This document shows positions 17,828-25,615 of a DNA stretch of 57,017 nt, piece after piece. The stretch's first letter is position 1. Each line of letters begins with the position of its first letter. Source of the DNA: Anaeromyxobacter terrae (GTDB taxonomy: Bacteria; Myxococcota; Myxococcia; Myxococcales; Anaeromyxobacteraceae). The stretch covers positions 21,938-78,954 of the forward strand of contig NZ_JALCYY010000025.1 of assembly GCF_022690685.1 (NCBI RefSeq). The letters are read 5' to 3'. The notes below the pieces were generated by a model. That model saw only the letters and a list, made by a program, of their open reading frames with translations. It searched no databases and was not told the origin of the DNA. The translations under genes and the position numbers were made by a program.

Positions 17828-20743
17828 ATGAAAGCGCAAACGATCCGGTTCGTCATCGCCGTCGTCGCTGCGACGCTCGCTTGCGGGGACTCGGGCGAGA
17901 TCGGAGAGCAACCGCTCGCATCGGCATCGGTGCTCTCGGACGCGAAGCTCGAGGCGAGCACCGTCCCGAGCGCAACCGCCTGCTCCCCGCTCCAGAACGG
18001 CGTGGCGCTCCCGAGCCTGTCGGCCCCGGCGGGCGCGACGCCCTGCTTCGTGATCAGCGTGCCTGCCGATCAGAGCTGGCTCACCGTGAGCGTGAGCGGC
18101 GGGAGCGGCAACGCCGATCTCTACGTGGCGGTCAACGCCGTCCCCACCCTGAGGGCCTACGACTGTCGGAGCGCGCGCACCGGAAACGACGAGGCGTGCA
18201 CGATCGATGCCCCCGCCGCGAACGCCTCGTACTACGTGATGCTGTACGCCCGCAGGGCCTTCTCGGGCGTCAGCCTCACGGCCAAGTACAGCGGCGCGAG
18301 CGCGTGCGTCCCGCTGCAGAACGGCGTCGAGACGAAGCTGGCCGCCGCGAAGGCGGATCGCCTTTGCTATACCGCCGACGTCCCTGCCGGTCAGGCCTCT
18401 CTCACCGTGCGCACCAGCGGAGGGGAGGGAAACGCCGACCTGTACCTCCGGTCCGGCGCGGTGCCGACCTTGAGAACCTTCGATTGCCGGAGCGCCGGCA
18501 GGACCACCATCGAGTCGTGCACGATCACCAGCCCCGCGGCTGGGACCTGGTACGTGATGTTGAACGCGACCACGGCCTTCTCTGGCGTCGCCCTGACGGC
18601 CACCTCCAATCGAGGGAGGCTCGTCCTCGTCTCGGGTGGAGACCAGGTCGGGTCGATCAACACCATGCTCCCAGAGCCGGTCGTCGTCCGGCTCGAGGAC
18701 CTCGCCGGCGTGCCGCTGTCGGGCCAGACCGTCGGGTTCCAGGTGGTCGCCGGCGGGGGATCCGTGACGGCCAGCTCCGTCACGACCGCCAGCGACGGGA
18801 CGGCCTCCGTTCGCTGGACGCTCGGGCCCACGGCGTCGCTACAGCAGCTGAGGGCGTCCGCGACCGATCCGCTCACCGGGGAGACGCTGACGCTGACGAT
18901 CTCGGCCCAGGTGATGAGCGCGGTTGGCGGGTCCCTGGTGGTGAACTCGCTCGAGGACATCGTTGCCCCACCGCCCGGCACCGTGACGCTCCGGTCGGCT
19001 CTCGCCGCGGCGGCGTCCGGCGACACGATCACCTTCGCCCCCGGCCTCGACGGCGGGACGATCCAGCTCGGCCTCGTCGGCGCGGAGCATTCGATCCTGC
19101 CGGGCGAGGTGTACTCGGGCATGACGTACGCCGGATACCAGGACCGCGACTACGGCCGGTCCGCACTGTACGCGCACAGGAACGTCGTCATCGACGCCTC
19201 GATGCTGCCGAAGGGGATCACGCTTCGCTGGAACGGCGGCGCCGCGCTCCACGCGCGCGTGCTCGCCGTCTACGGCAACCTGACGATGACGAACGTGACC
19301 ATCTCCTCCGGGTACTCCGCCGCCGAGGCGACGGGAAACACGGCCCAGCCGTACACGCTCGCGCGGGGCGGCGGGCTCGCGGTGTGGGGAACCGCGACGC
19401 TCACCCGGTGCACGATCGCGGGCAACACGGTCGAAGGCGACACGAGTGCGAGCCGGGACCGCGGCACCTACGGCGGCGGGATCTACGCCAACGGGCTGAA
19501 GCTCCTGGATGTCATCGTGAGCGGCAATGCCGCCATGGGGTACGGAGCCGCGGGTGGCGGCATCTACTCGGTGGGGGGAGCGAGGCTCGGCCCACCCTCG
19601 AGCTTCATCGGACAGGGCAATGACACGTCGCTGAGCCGGTGCACCATCAGCGGAAACAGGGTGACTGCCCAGCACGCATACGGCGGCGGCATCTTCACGC
19701 TGTCCGGCGGGCCGGACAACCTGGCCACGATGTACGTCTCGAACTGCACCGTGGCGCGCAATCTTGTCGAGGACAACACGGCCCTGCCCCAGACCGGGCA
19801 GTACTACTACCGCGGGGGCGGCATCTACATGGGCGGCGGTTCGCTCTACGTCGTCGCGAGCACCATCGCCGAGAACGAGGTGAACGGTCCGTCGCCCGAC
19901 GTTCCTTTCGGCGGAAAGCCCAACGTCGGCGGCGGCGGGGTCGCCGCCACGATCGGGAACGCGCACACGGTCGAGTACGTGTACCTGCAGAACTCGATCG
20001 TCGTCGGGAACAAGCTGAACGGCGCCGCGGAGGACTGGTTCCCCGGCTCCATCCTCGATTTCCGCAGCCGCGGATACAACCTCGTCGGGCGGATCGACTT
20101 CGGCCAGATCCTCGTGCCCGTCCCCGCCTGGATGGATCTCAACAGGAGACGCTGGCCGAAGCTGGGAGACGAGGAGGCGATCGCGCTGGCGGACGCGCTC
20201 GACCTCAACGGAGCCCATCGCTCCGACTCGGTCATCTCCGTCGGCACCGACACGGGAGAGCACGCCGTGCTCTGGTATCCGCCTTCGACGAAGGCGATCG
20301 ACAAGATCCCTGACGGTCAGTACACGCTGACGTACGTGGACGGCGGCTACTCCGGCTACGGTGTCGCGACCGACGACTTCTTGCGCCAGGTGATCCTGCA
20401 GCTCAGGAAGCAGTACGGCTCGATCCTGGGCAGTGACTTCGGGAGCGCGCTCATTCCACCGACCGGGACGACGTGGTACGAGCAGCCCGTGATCTGGCCG
20501 TCGGATCCGAACAACGAGAAATGGATCCAGTTCTGGCGCGCCCTCGACGTCGAGCTCGCCGGCAGGCTCGGACAGGTCGGCCTGGGCGACGGCTTCTGGG
20601 GGACCTTCCGCAGCGGGCCGGTCGGCAACGAGTGGATCACGATCCAAAGGGCGAGCTCCACGTTCGGCCACGTGGCGACGGACCAGACCGGCAAGGCGCG
20701 CCCGAGCGGTGCTCTCGTGGACATCGGCGCGATCGAGAAGTAG
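17828..20743 (+). CDS. Large lipoprotein: two PPC domains, Ig-like domain, parallel beta-helix
   Basis: The 971-residue protein has a lipoprotein signal (FVIAVVAATLACGDSG). Two tandem pre-peptidase C-terminal-like domains follow (about 50-145 and 150-250), each with the SGGxGNADLYLRxGAVPTLRxYDCRS pattern. About residues 258-365 form an invasin-like Ig domain (GQTVGFQVVAGGGSVTASSVTT). The rest is a right-handed beta-helix with TLRSALAAAASGDTITFAPGLDGGTIQL at its start, many GGGIY/GGGIF turns, and a DIGAIEK ending typical of choice-of-anchor Q proteins. It is most likely a surface adhesin or polysaccharide-binding protein. The RAYT element repeats begin directly after its stop, so it may have lost its native terminator. 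Confidence 0.85.
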   Translation: MKAQTIRFVIAVVAATLACGDSGEIGEQPLASASVLSDAKLEASTVPSATACSPLQNGVALPSLSAPAGATPCFVISVPADQSWLTVSVSGGSGNADLYVAVNAVPTLRAYDCRSARTGNDEACTIDAPAANASYYVMLYARRAFSGVSLTAKYSGASACVPLQNGVETKLAAAKADRLCYTADVPAGQASLTVRTSGGEGNADLYLRSGAVPTLRTFDCRSAGRTTIESCTITSPAAGTWYVMLNATTAFSGVALTATSNRGRLVLVSGGDQVGSINTMLPEPVVVRLEDLAGVPLSGQTVGFQVVAGGGSVTASSVTTASDGTASVRWTLGPTASLQQLRASATDPLTGETLTLTISAQVMSAVGGSLVVNSLEDIVAPPPGTVTLRSALAAAASGDTITFAPGLDGGTIQLGLVGAEHSILPGEVYSGMTYAGYQDRDYGRSALYAHRNVVIDASMLPKGITLRWNGGAALHARVLAVYGNLTMTNVTISSGYSAAEATGNTAQPYTLARGGGLAVWGTATLTRCTIAGNTVEGDTSASRDRGTYGGGIYANGLKLLDVIVSGNAAMGYGAAGGGIYSVGGARLGPPSSFIGQGNDTSLSRCTISGNRVTAQHAYGGGIFTLSGGPDNLATMYVSNCTVARNLVEDNTALPQTGQYYYRGGGIYMGGGSLYVVASTIAENEVNGPSPDVPFGGKPNVGGGGVAATIGNAHTVEYVYLQNSIVVGNKLNGAAEDWFPGSILDFRSRGYNLVGRIDFGQILVPVPAWMDLNRRRWPKLGDEEAIALADALDLNGAHRSDSVISVGTDTGEHAVLWYPPSTKAIDKIPDGQYTLTYVDGGYSGYGVATDDFLRQVILQLRKQYGSILGSDFGSALIPPTGTTWYEQPVIWPSDPNNEKWIQFWRALDVELAGRLGQVGLGDGFWGTFRSGPVGNEWITIQRASSTFGHVATDQTGKARPSGALVDIGAIEK

Positions 20744-20750
20744 CCCGGAA

Positions 20751-20820
20751 CCCCGCCCGACAGTAGGAACCCCGCCCGACAGTACCGCCGCGCGAACCCC
20801 GCCCGACAGTACCGCCGCGC
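20751..20820 (+). repeat. Left-end tandem repeats (three CCCGCCCGACAGTA cores)
   Basis: The GACAGTA core occurs at 20759, 20778 and 20805, with spacings of 19 and 27 bases. The unit is CCGCCCGACAGTACCGCCG followed by CGCGAACC. The same core occurs three times at 34-base spacing at 15080-15181. Confidence 0.85.
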
Positions 20821-20869
20821 GAACCGCCGACCATCCCGCGGCCGTTCTCGCATTGCGTAAGCCTCCGCG

Positions 20870-21814
20870 ATGACGAGCGACGGGCGCGGCACGGCCTCTG
20901 CCTGTCGTCGCCCCGTGACCCCGCCCCGTCGCGTTTTGCCCGGAACCACCTACCTCGTGACGCGCCGCTGCTCGGAGCGACGCTTCTTCCTGCGGCCGAG
21001 TCCGGTCGTGAACGAGATCTTTCTCTACGTCCTCGCCGTCGCCGCGCGCCGCTACGGCGTCCTCGTCCACGCGTTCTGCGTCCTCTCGAACCATGCACAC
21101 CTGGTCCTCACCGACCCTGACGGCCGTCTCCCCGCATTCATGCAGTACCTCGACTCCCTCGTCGCGCGAGCTGTGAACGCGTCCCTGGGACGCTTCGAGG
21201 GCTTCTGGGCCACCGACGGAAGCTACAGCGCGGTCGAGCCGCTCGACCCGGAGGACGTCGTCGCCAAGATTGCCTACGTGCTCGCGAACCCGGTCGCCGC
21301 CGGCCTCGTCCGCCGCGGCGCCGAGTGGCCGGGCCTCTGGACCGCGCCCGAGCAGCTGGCGGGCACGAAGCTCTCGGTGCGCAGGCCCAAGGTCTTCTTC
21401 GACCCGAAGAGCTACCTGCCCGACGTCGCGGAGCTCGAGCTGACCGTCCCTCCCGGCTTCGCATCGGCGGAGGACTTCCGCGCGCTCGTATCGGAGGCGC
21501 TCGACGGCCTCGAGGAGAAGCACCAGCGGGAGCTCGCCTCGGAGAGGCGCAGGTTTCTCGGAGCTGCGCGCGTCCTCGCCCAGAACCCGTTCTCGCGTCC
21601 GCCGTCCGGCGAGCCGCGCTTCGCGCTCAGGCCGCGGATCGCCGCCCGCGATAAGTGGAGGCGGATCGAGGGGATCTTCCGCTTGAAGACGTTCCTGCGC
21701 GAGTACCGGCAGGCCTGGACCGCGCGGCTGTCGGGCGCGTCCGACGTGAAGTTCCCCGCGGGCACCTACCTCCTCCGCCTCATGCACGGCGTGCAGTGCG
21801 CCGGCGCTGCGTAG
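20870..21814 (+). CDS. REP-associated tyrosine transposase (RAYT, IS200/IS605-like HUH family)
   Basis: The 314-residue protein has the features of the RAYT/TnpREP group of Y1 HUH transposases. The N-terminal PGTTYLVTRRCSERRFFLRP is followed by VLVHAFCVLSNHAHLVLTDPDGRL, which contains the His-Ala-His metal site, and by KIAYVLANPVAAGLV, where the catalytic Tyr is expected. A basic C-terminal extension (about 220-314) is longer than in the simplest members. The enzyme nicks single-stranded DNA at REP-type hairpins. The gene looks intact and is surrounded by short repeats that occur elsewhere in the window. It starts at the ATG within the conserved leader also found at 15221. Confidence 0.9.
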   Translation: MTSDGRGTASACRRPVTPPRRVLPGTTYLVTRRCSERRFFLRPSPVVNEIFLYVLAVAARRYGVLVHAFCVLSNHAHLVLTDPDGRLPAFMQYLDSLVARAVNASLGRFEGFWATDGSYSAVEPLDPEDVVAKIAYVLANPVAAGLVRRGAEWPGLWTAPEQLAGTKLSVRRPKVFFDPKSYLPDVAELELTVPPGFASAEDFRALVSEALDGLEEKHQRELASERRRFLGAARVLAQNPFSRPPSGEPRFALRPRIAARDKWRRIEGIFRLKTFLREYRQAWTARLSGASDVKFPAGTYLLRLMHGVQCAGAA

Positions 21815-21822
21815 GTCGCTCG

Positions 21823-21912
21823 GCGCTCGATCATCGAGCCGAAGAAGAACTCGGTCGCGCTCGCGTCCGGCGCCGCCCCATGCGCGGCGAGGCGCCGACG
21901 AGCGTCTGGGCG
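21823..21912 (+). repeat. 3' hairpin block of the RAYT element (copy next to the intact gene)
   Basis: The block holds GGCGCC twice, separated by 16 bases, within outer arms CGCTCG and CGAGCG, so it can fold into a long imperfect hairpin, as REP sequences do. Close copies are at 22354-22443 and 9865-9960. Confidence 0.75.
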
Positions 21913-22059
21913 TTGTCCGAGCCGTCCACATACCGGTTCGAGCGGTGCACACGGTCACTTGTTTCGGCGCCGGCGCGCCCCTTCCGCACACCACGAGGCT
22001 GGGCGGGGCCCGCCTTCACGTTTCGCGGAGCGGGTACTCTCGGGCGGGGCGCCGCCACT

Positions 22060-22346
22060 TGGAGCTCGCCTCGGAGAGGCGAAAGTTTCTCGGACCTGCC
22101 CGCGTCCTCGCCCAGAACCCGTTCTCGCGCCCGCAGCCCGGCGAGCCGCGCTTCGCGCTCAGGCCGCGGATCGCCGCCCGAGACAAGTGGAGGCGCATCG
22201 AGGGGATCTTCCGCGTGAAGACGTTCCTGCGGGAGTACCGGCAGGCGTGGACCGCGAGGCAGTCGCATGCGGCCAACGTGCTGTTTCCGGCCGGCACTTA
22301 TCTCCTCCGCCTCATGCACGGCGTGCAGTGCGCCGGCGCCGCGTAG
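22060..22346 (+). pseudogene. 3' fragment of a second RAYT transposase gene
   Basis: About 95 codons match the C-terminus of the intact transposase (21533-21814) from ELASERR to the final MHGVQCAGAA and stop, with only scattered substitutions. The catalytic HUH and Tyr regions are missing. Right-end motif sequence lies exactly at its upstream junction (22035-22049). The hairpin block after it (22354-22443) is also duplicated. Confidence 0.88.
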
Positions 22347-22554
22347 GTCGCTCCGCGCTCCACCATCAAGCCGAAGAAGAACTCGGTCACGCCTGCGTCC
22401 GGCGCCGCCATATGCGCGGCGAGGCACCGACGAGCGCCTGGGCGTCTGTTTCGTCCGCCGCGCGCCCACTTCCGCACGCAGGAGTCGTCCTCGTCAGGCT
22501 TCGCGAGATGGTTACCATCGCGCCCGAGGCCGACCGACGGGCTTCGCGGCGCGG

Positions 22555-22591
22555 TTACTCTCGGGCGGGGCACAGTTACTCTCGGGCGGGG
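22555..22591 (+). repeat. Two tandem right-end motifs of the RAYT element
   Basis: TTACTCTCGGGCGGGG occurs at 22555-22570 and again at 22576-22591. The phage-protease coding sequence begins immediately after the second copy, which marks an insertion or deletion junction. Confidence 0.85.
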
Positions 22592-22596
22592 CACAC

Positions 22597-23730
22597 GCGA
22601 TCTACGACGCTCTCCGTCGCTTCTCGGACGAGGGCGGGATCGTGGTCGTCTACATCGCGGGTCGCGCGGACAGCACCGGGACCGTGATCGCATGCGCGGG
22701 CGACTACGTGCTCGCGCACCCGGACGCGTGGATCGGGATCCACTCCGGCGTAGCCGAGTGCGCCGAGGAGCGGAACGAGGTCAACCGACGCTTTCTCTCG
22801 GTCTACGTCGCGCGCACCGGCATGACGCGGGAGGAGCTCGAGGAGGCACTCGCTCCGCCTCCCGAGGTCGTCACGGGGATCCCCGCGTCCGCGGCGGCCG
22901 CGCTCGGATGGGCGGACTTCATGGGCGACGAAGCGGAGGCGCGCAGGTTCGTGGACTCGATCGCGAAGGGCTGGCGGCCCGCGGGGCCTCGCCGCGACAT
23001 GCTGACGGCCCGCGCCGCGAACGGATGGCCGGCGGCCACGCTCGAGGCGACGGGGCTCACCAACGCGCCCGGCGCCGCGTACCAGGGCACGTGGTGTCGC
23101 GTCGTGCAGGCGACGGACACGAACTGGACCACGCTCGCGTTGACGCCCAGGATCCCGATAGCTGAGGGCGAAACCGTCTACGCCGAGGCGATGATCGCGC
23201 CGGAGGCGACCGCCGTGAACAACGGCAGCACCCTTAAGTGCGGCGTGCTCGTCGTGTCGTGGCTCGACAGCACCGGCGTCGAGATCGGGTCGGCCTCTGC
23301 CGCGCCATCGACCGCGGGGACATACGGGAAGGTCGCGTTTTCCGCGACGGCTCCCGCGGGCGTGAGCACGATGCGGCTTCGCGCCGACGTGCAGGGGCAG
23401 GCGAAGAAGGCGTACCTCGACAACCTCGTGCTGCGGAAGGAGCCGCGCGGCGGGCAGGTTCGCGGATACATCGCCATCGACGGCTCGATCCTCAAGGATT
23501 ACGGGTTCGGCTTCACCTGCTCCAAGATCGGAACCGGGACGTACGAGATCACCCACCCATCCATCAACGCCGCGAACACGATCGCCACGGTGAGCGGCGA
23601 GGGTTACGTCGCGGGGACCTTCGGGATGTGGCACGTGTTCTCGAGCCCCACGCGCCTGCGGTTCACGTTCTGGGACCACACGGGGACGATGACCGACGCT
23701 CGGTTCGCGTTTAGCTTCTGGTCGGCCTAG
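22597..23730 (+). pseudogene. 5'-truncated phage ClpP-like head protease with C-terminal extension
   Basis: The reading frame enters from repeat DNA and continues as AIYDALRRFSDEGGIVVVYIAGRADSTGTVIACAGDYVLAHPDAWIGIHSG. That is the core of the ClpP-type protease used by phages for head maturation: Ser in ADSTGTVIA and His in IHSG are the catalytic residues. The N-terminal 40-60 residues that normally precede this core are missing. The last 200 residues are beta-rich (SWLDSTGVEIGSASAAPSTAG, RLRADVQGQAKKAYLDN), as in tail or capsid decoration domains. No start codon with a ribosome site is evident. It is most likely a dead prophage remnant. Confidence 0.75.
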
Positions 23731-23739
23731 CGCCGCGAC

Positions 23740-23937
23740 TCAGAAGTGCGTGGGCGTCGTGTAGACCGGCTGGTGCGAGCGGTCCGTTCGCTCGTTCAGT
23801 GGGATCGGCTCGGGGCAGGCATTCTCGTAGGTCGATGAGCCATCGGGCGCCACGCGCTCGACAACGACGCAGCCGTTTTCGTCCGGCCCGCCGCACGCAG
23901 CGAGGATCAGCGCAGCAACCGCGAGTGCCTGTCTCAT
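23740..23937 (-). CDS. Small lipoprotein, unknown
   Basis: The 65-residue product starts MRQALAVAALILAACGG, a compact lipoprotein signal with the lipid-modified Cys near residue 15. The mature part (DENGCVVVERVAPDGSSTYENACPEPIPLN) has no recognised family. It converges on the phage protease remnant and lies in a cluster of phage-like genes. A phage outer-membrane spanin (Rz1-like) is one possibility, but there is no partner gene, so this is only a guess. Confidence 0.5.
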   Translation of the reverse strand: MRQALAVAALILAACGGPDENGCVVVERVAPDGSSTYENACPEPIPLNERTDRSHQPVYTTPTHF

Positions 23938-23996
23938 GCTCGCAGTGTAGAGCATCGGGCGGACACTCGCAGCGCGGCGATCCGATATGCGGGGGT

Positions 23997-24362
23997 GTGA
24001 ACCCCTCGCAGTGGATCGCGGAGCACCTCGCGGCCGACGACGGGCCGCTCGCCCCCGACGACCTCGTGCGCTGCCCGCGCATGTGCGCGCTCCTGAAGGC
24101 CGGGACGTGCGCGGCGAGACGAGCCGCACGCACGCCGTCCGGGGCCGGGCGCGGTTTCAGGGTGTTCGGCGCGTCGTGCGCGACGTGTGAAACGGGCCGA
24201 GAGTACGCCGCGCGGCTTCCCAAGTCCTTCCGGCCTCGCGGGTTCCGCACGTTCGATCCCGCCGGTGAGCAGCGACAGCGGGCCGCCCGCCAGCGTCTCT
24301 GGCGAATCGGCGCTCTCGACCGCGTGCCGACGTGCGACGACGGGCCCGACGACCCGGCTTGA
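23997..24362 (+). CDS. Cys-rich small protein, phage-like
   Basis: The 121-residue product from GTG 23997 starts VNPSQWIAEHLAADDGPLAPDDLVRCPRMCALLKAGTCAARR and contains CATCETGREYA further on. The Cys pairs (CPRMC, CATC) suggest a zinc-binding fold, as in small phage regulatory or morphogenesis proteins. The start is uncertain because the ribosome site is weak. Its stop overlaps the palindromic operator and promoter for the next gene. No family is recognised. Confidence 0.5.
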   Translation: MNPSQWIAEHLAADDGPLAPDDLVRCPRMCALLKAGTCAARRAARTPSGAGRGFRVFGASCATCETGREYAARLPKSFRPRGFRTFDPAGEQRQRAARQRLWRIGALDRVPTCDDGPDDPA

Positions 24363-24387
24363 CTTTTCACTAGCGACAAGTCTACCG
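24359..24387 (+). promoter_or_regulatory. Promoter with 20-bp palindromic operator
   Basis: TTGACT (24359-24364) is a strong -35. ACTTTTCACTAGCGACAAGT (24362-24381) is an interrupted palindrome with 16 of 20 symmetric positions and overlaps the -35; a plausible -10 (TCTACC) follows. It drives the small gene set at 24420-25529. The ribbon-helix-helix protein encoded last in that set is a natural candidate for the repressor. Confidence 0.6.
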
Positions 24388-24419
24388 TCTCTCCCGCAGC
24401 ACCAACCCAGGAGGACGGA

Positions 24420-24671
24420 ATGAGTGCCACCAAGAAGCGCATCACGAAGGCCGAGCTCCGCGGCGACGGGCTTCGCATCGCCCGCGAGTACCGGCGGGCC
24501 GCCGATCGCGTCGAGGCAGCGGCGCGGAGCGCCGACCCGCTGAGCGCGCTCGACGCCATGGGCGTGGGATCCGTGCGGCGCCCGGCGCTGCGGCTCATCG
24601 AGGTGAAGAACCGCCGCGACAGGCGGAGGAAGATCGGCCGGTACGCGCCGAGGAAGGCGGTGCGCTCGTGA
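24420..24671 (+). CDS. Small basic protein, phage-like operon gene 1
   Basis: This 83-residue, Lys/Arg-rich protein (MSATKKRITKAELRGDGLRIAREYRRAADRVEAAARS) has no recognised family. It has a strong AGGAGGACGGA ribosome site. Its stop overlaps the start of the next gene (GTGA), which shows translational coupling. It is the first gene after the palindromic promoter. The basic helical sequence would fit nucleic-acid binding, but nothing proves this. Confidence 0.65.
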   Translation: MSATKKRITKAELRGDGLRIAREYRRAADRVEAAARSADPLSALDAMGVGSVRRPALRLIEVKNRRDRRRKIGRYAPRKAVRS

Positions 24672-24964
24672 CCGCCAGGACGAAGCCGGGCTTCCCCGTG
24701 TTCGGACAGACGACCCGAAAGCTCGCCGACGACGATCGCGACCCAGGACCCGTCGCGCGAGCCGCGATCCGCGAGGCGGTCAGGCCGGTCGTGGAGGACT
24801 TGCGCCACCGGATGAACCTCGTGGCGCTCGGGCTCACGGGCCCGGATCCCGAGTACGCGCTGTGGGAGTTCGTCGAGGCGCTGCGCGCCGTTCCCGCAGC
24901 GTTGCAGTCCCTCGAGCGGGAGCTCTCGAAGCCGATCGGCAGCACGTCTCGGAGGGCCGCATGA
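24668..24964 (+). CDS. Small protein, phage-like operon gene 2
   Basis: The 98-residue product starts at a GTG that overlaps the preceding stop by four bases. The sequence is helical (AAIREAVRPVVEDLRHRMNLVALGLTG, ALWEFVEALRAVPAALQSLERELSK). No family is recognised. Its stop overlaps the next start (ATGA), so it is co-translated with both neighbours. Position and size resemble early-region genes of temperate phages. Confidence 0.6.
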   Translation: MTARTKPGFPVFGQTTRKLADDDRDPGPVARAAIREAVRPVVEDLRHRMNLVALGLTGPDPEYALWEFVEALRAVPAALQSLERELSKPIGSTSRRAA

Positions 24965-25272
24965 GCGCGCCCGCGAAGAAGCGCCAGCCGTTCGCCCACG
25001 CCGCGGACCTGCCCGCCGCCTACGCCGAGTTCTCGGCCGCCCTGGCGGGCATCGTGAAGCTGCGGGAGAACGGGCCCGCCCCCGTCATCGCCAAGGACGT
25101 CCGCAACGTGCCCAACCTCTCGGCGCACGCCCTCTGGAGGACCGCGGACGCGCAGATCGCGGCCTGGGAGCGCGTCGGGGCCGCTGCCCGGCGGGTCCAC
25201 GTCGCGATGTACGGGAAGGGCGCTGCGGCGCGCTGGGACGGCTTCCGGCGCACACGGCGGAGCGCCTTGTGA
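24961..25272 (+). CDS. Small protein, phage-like operon gene 3
   Basis: The 103-residue product (MSAPAKKRQPFAHAADLPAAYAEFSAALAGIVKLREN) is coupled to the previous gene by an ATGA overlap and to the next by GTGA. It has a basic N-terminus and C-terminus and a helical middle. No recognised domain. Confidence 0.6.
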   Translation: MSAPAKKRQPFAHAADLPAAYAEFSAALAGIVKLRENGPAPVIAKDVRNVPNLSAHALWRTADAQIAAWERVGAAARRVHVAMYGKGAAARWDGFRRTRRSAL

Positions 25273-25529
25273 TCCGTCCCTCGTCGCTCCCGCGCCTGCG
25301 CATCCGCCTCCCGGGCGTGCTAGATCGCCCGGCCATGCCGAAGGCACGCATGGGACGCCCGCCGACGGGGCACGTCGTTACGACCGTCAGCCTCGAGCCG
25401 GCGCAACTTCAGGCGCTCAAGGCCCAGGCGAAGAAGCGCGCCGCAGCCGAGGGCCGGACCCGTCCCGACGTCTCCGCCCTCATCCGCGAGGCGGTCGAGG
25501 CGTGGCTCGCGGCGAGCCGTCGGAAGTAG
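25269..25529 (+). CDS. Ribbon-helix-helix (CopG/Arc-like) DNA-binding protein
   Basis: The C-terminal 50 residues have the ribbon-helix-helix pattern: a short strand HVVTTVSLEPAQ, helix LQALKAQAKKRAA, a turn, and helix RPDVSALIREAVEAWLAAS. RHH proteins bind palindromic operators as dimers. The frame can begin at the overlapping GTG (25269) or at ATG 25335 (MPKARMGRPPTG), which would give a more typical 64-residue protein. As the last gene of the coupled cluster it may repress the palindromic promoter at 24359. The tRNA-Pro terminator lies 40 bases downstream. Confidence 0.75.
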   Translation: MIRPSSLPRLRIRLPGVLDRPAMPKARMGRPPTGHVVTTVSLEPAQLQALKAQAKKRAAAEGRTRPDVSALIREAVEAWLAASRRK

Positions 25530-25570
25530 TCCCCTGCGAAGTCCCCTGGGCCGGGCTGTCCCCTGTGACC

Positions 25571-25611
25571 TCAAAAACAAAGCCCCCGAATCCGTGAGGA
25601 TTCGAGGGCTT
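25571..25611 (-). terminator. Rho-independent terminator of tRNA-Pro
   Basis: A 14-bp stem with one mismatch (25580-25593 with 25598-25611) and a GTGA loop is followed on the minus strand by TTTGTTTTTG. It begins four bases after the tRNA 3' end. This is the clearest intrinsic terminator in the window. Confidence 0.9.
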
Positions 25612-25615
25612 AGAG

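Larger units (their letters stand above)
20744..22591 (+). mobile_element. RAYT-type element with inverted terminal repeats and internal partial duplication
   Basis: The left side carries tandem CCCGCCCGACAGTA units; the right side carries TTACTCTCGGGCGGGG units. The reverse complement of the right motif (CCCCGCCCGAGAGTAA) matches the left motif in 14 of 15 bases, so the ends are inverted repeats. Inside are the intact transposase gene, a 3' hairpin block, an intermediate right-end motif (22035-22049) and a second copy of the gene's 3' end with its own hairpin block and right end. The left boundary touches the stop of one gene and the right boundary cuts a phage protease gene. Confidence 0.8.

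Noticed and set aside
22267-22590. In-frame extension of the phage protease into repeat DNA
   Set aside because: This part translates repeat sequence and the 3' hairpin block; it is not a real N-terminus.
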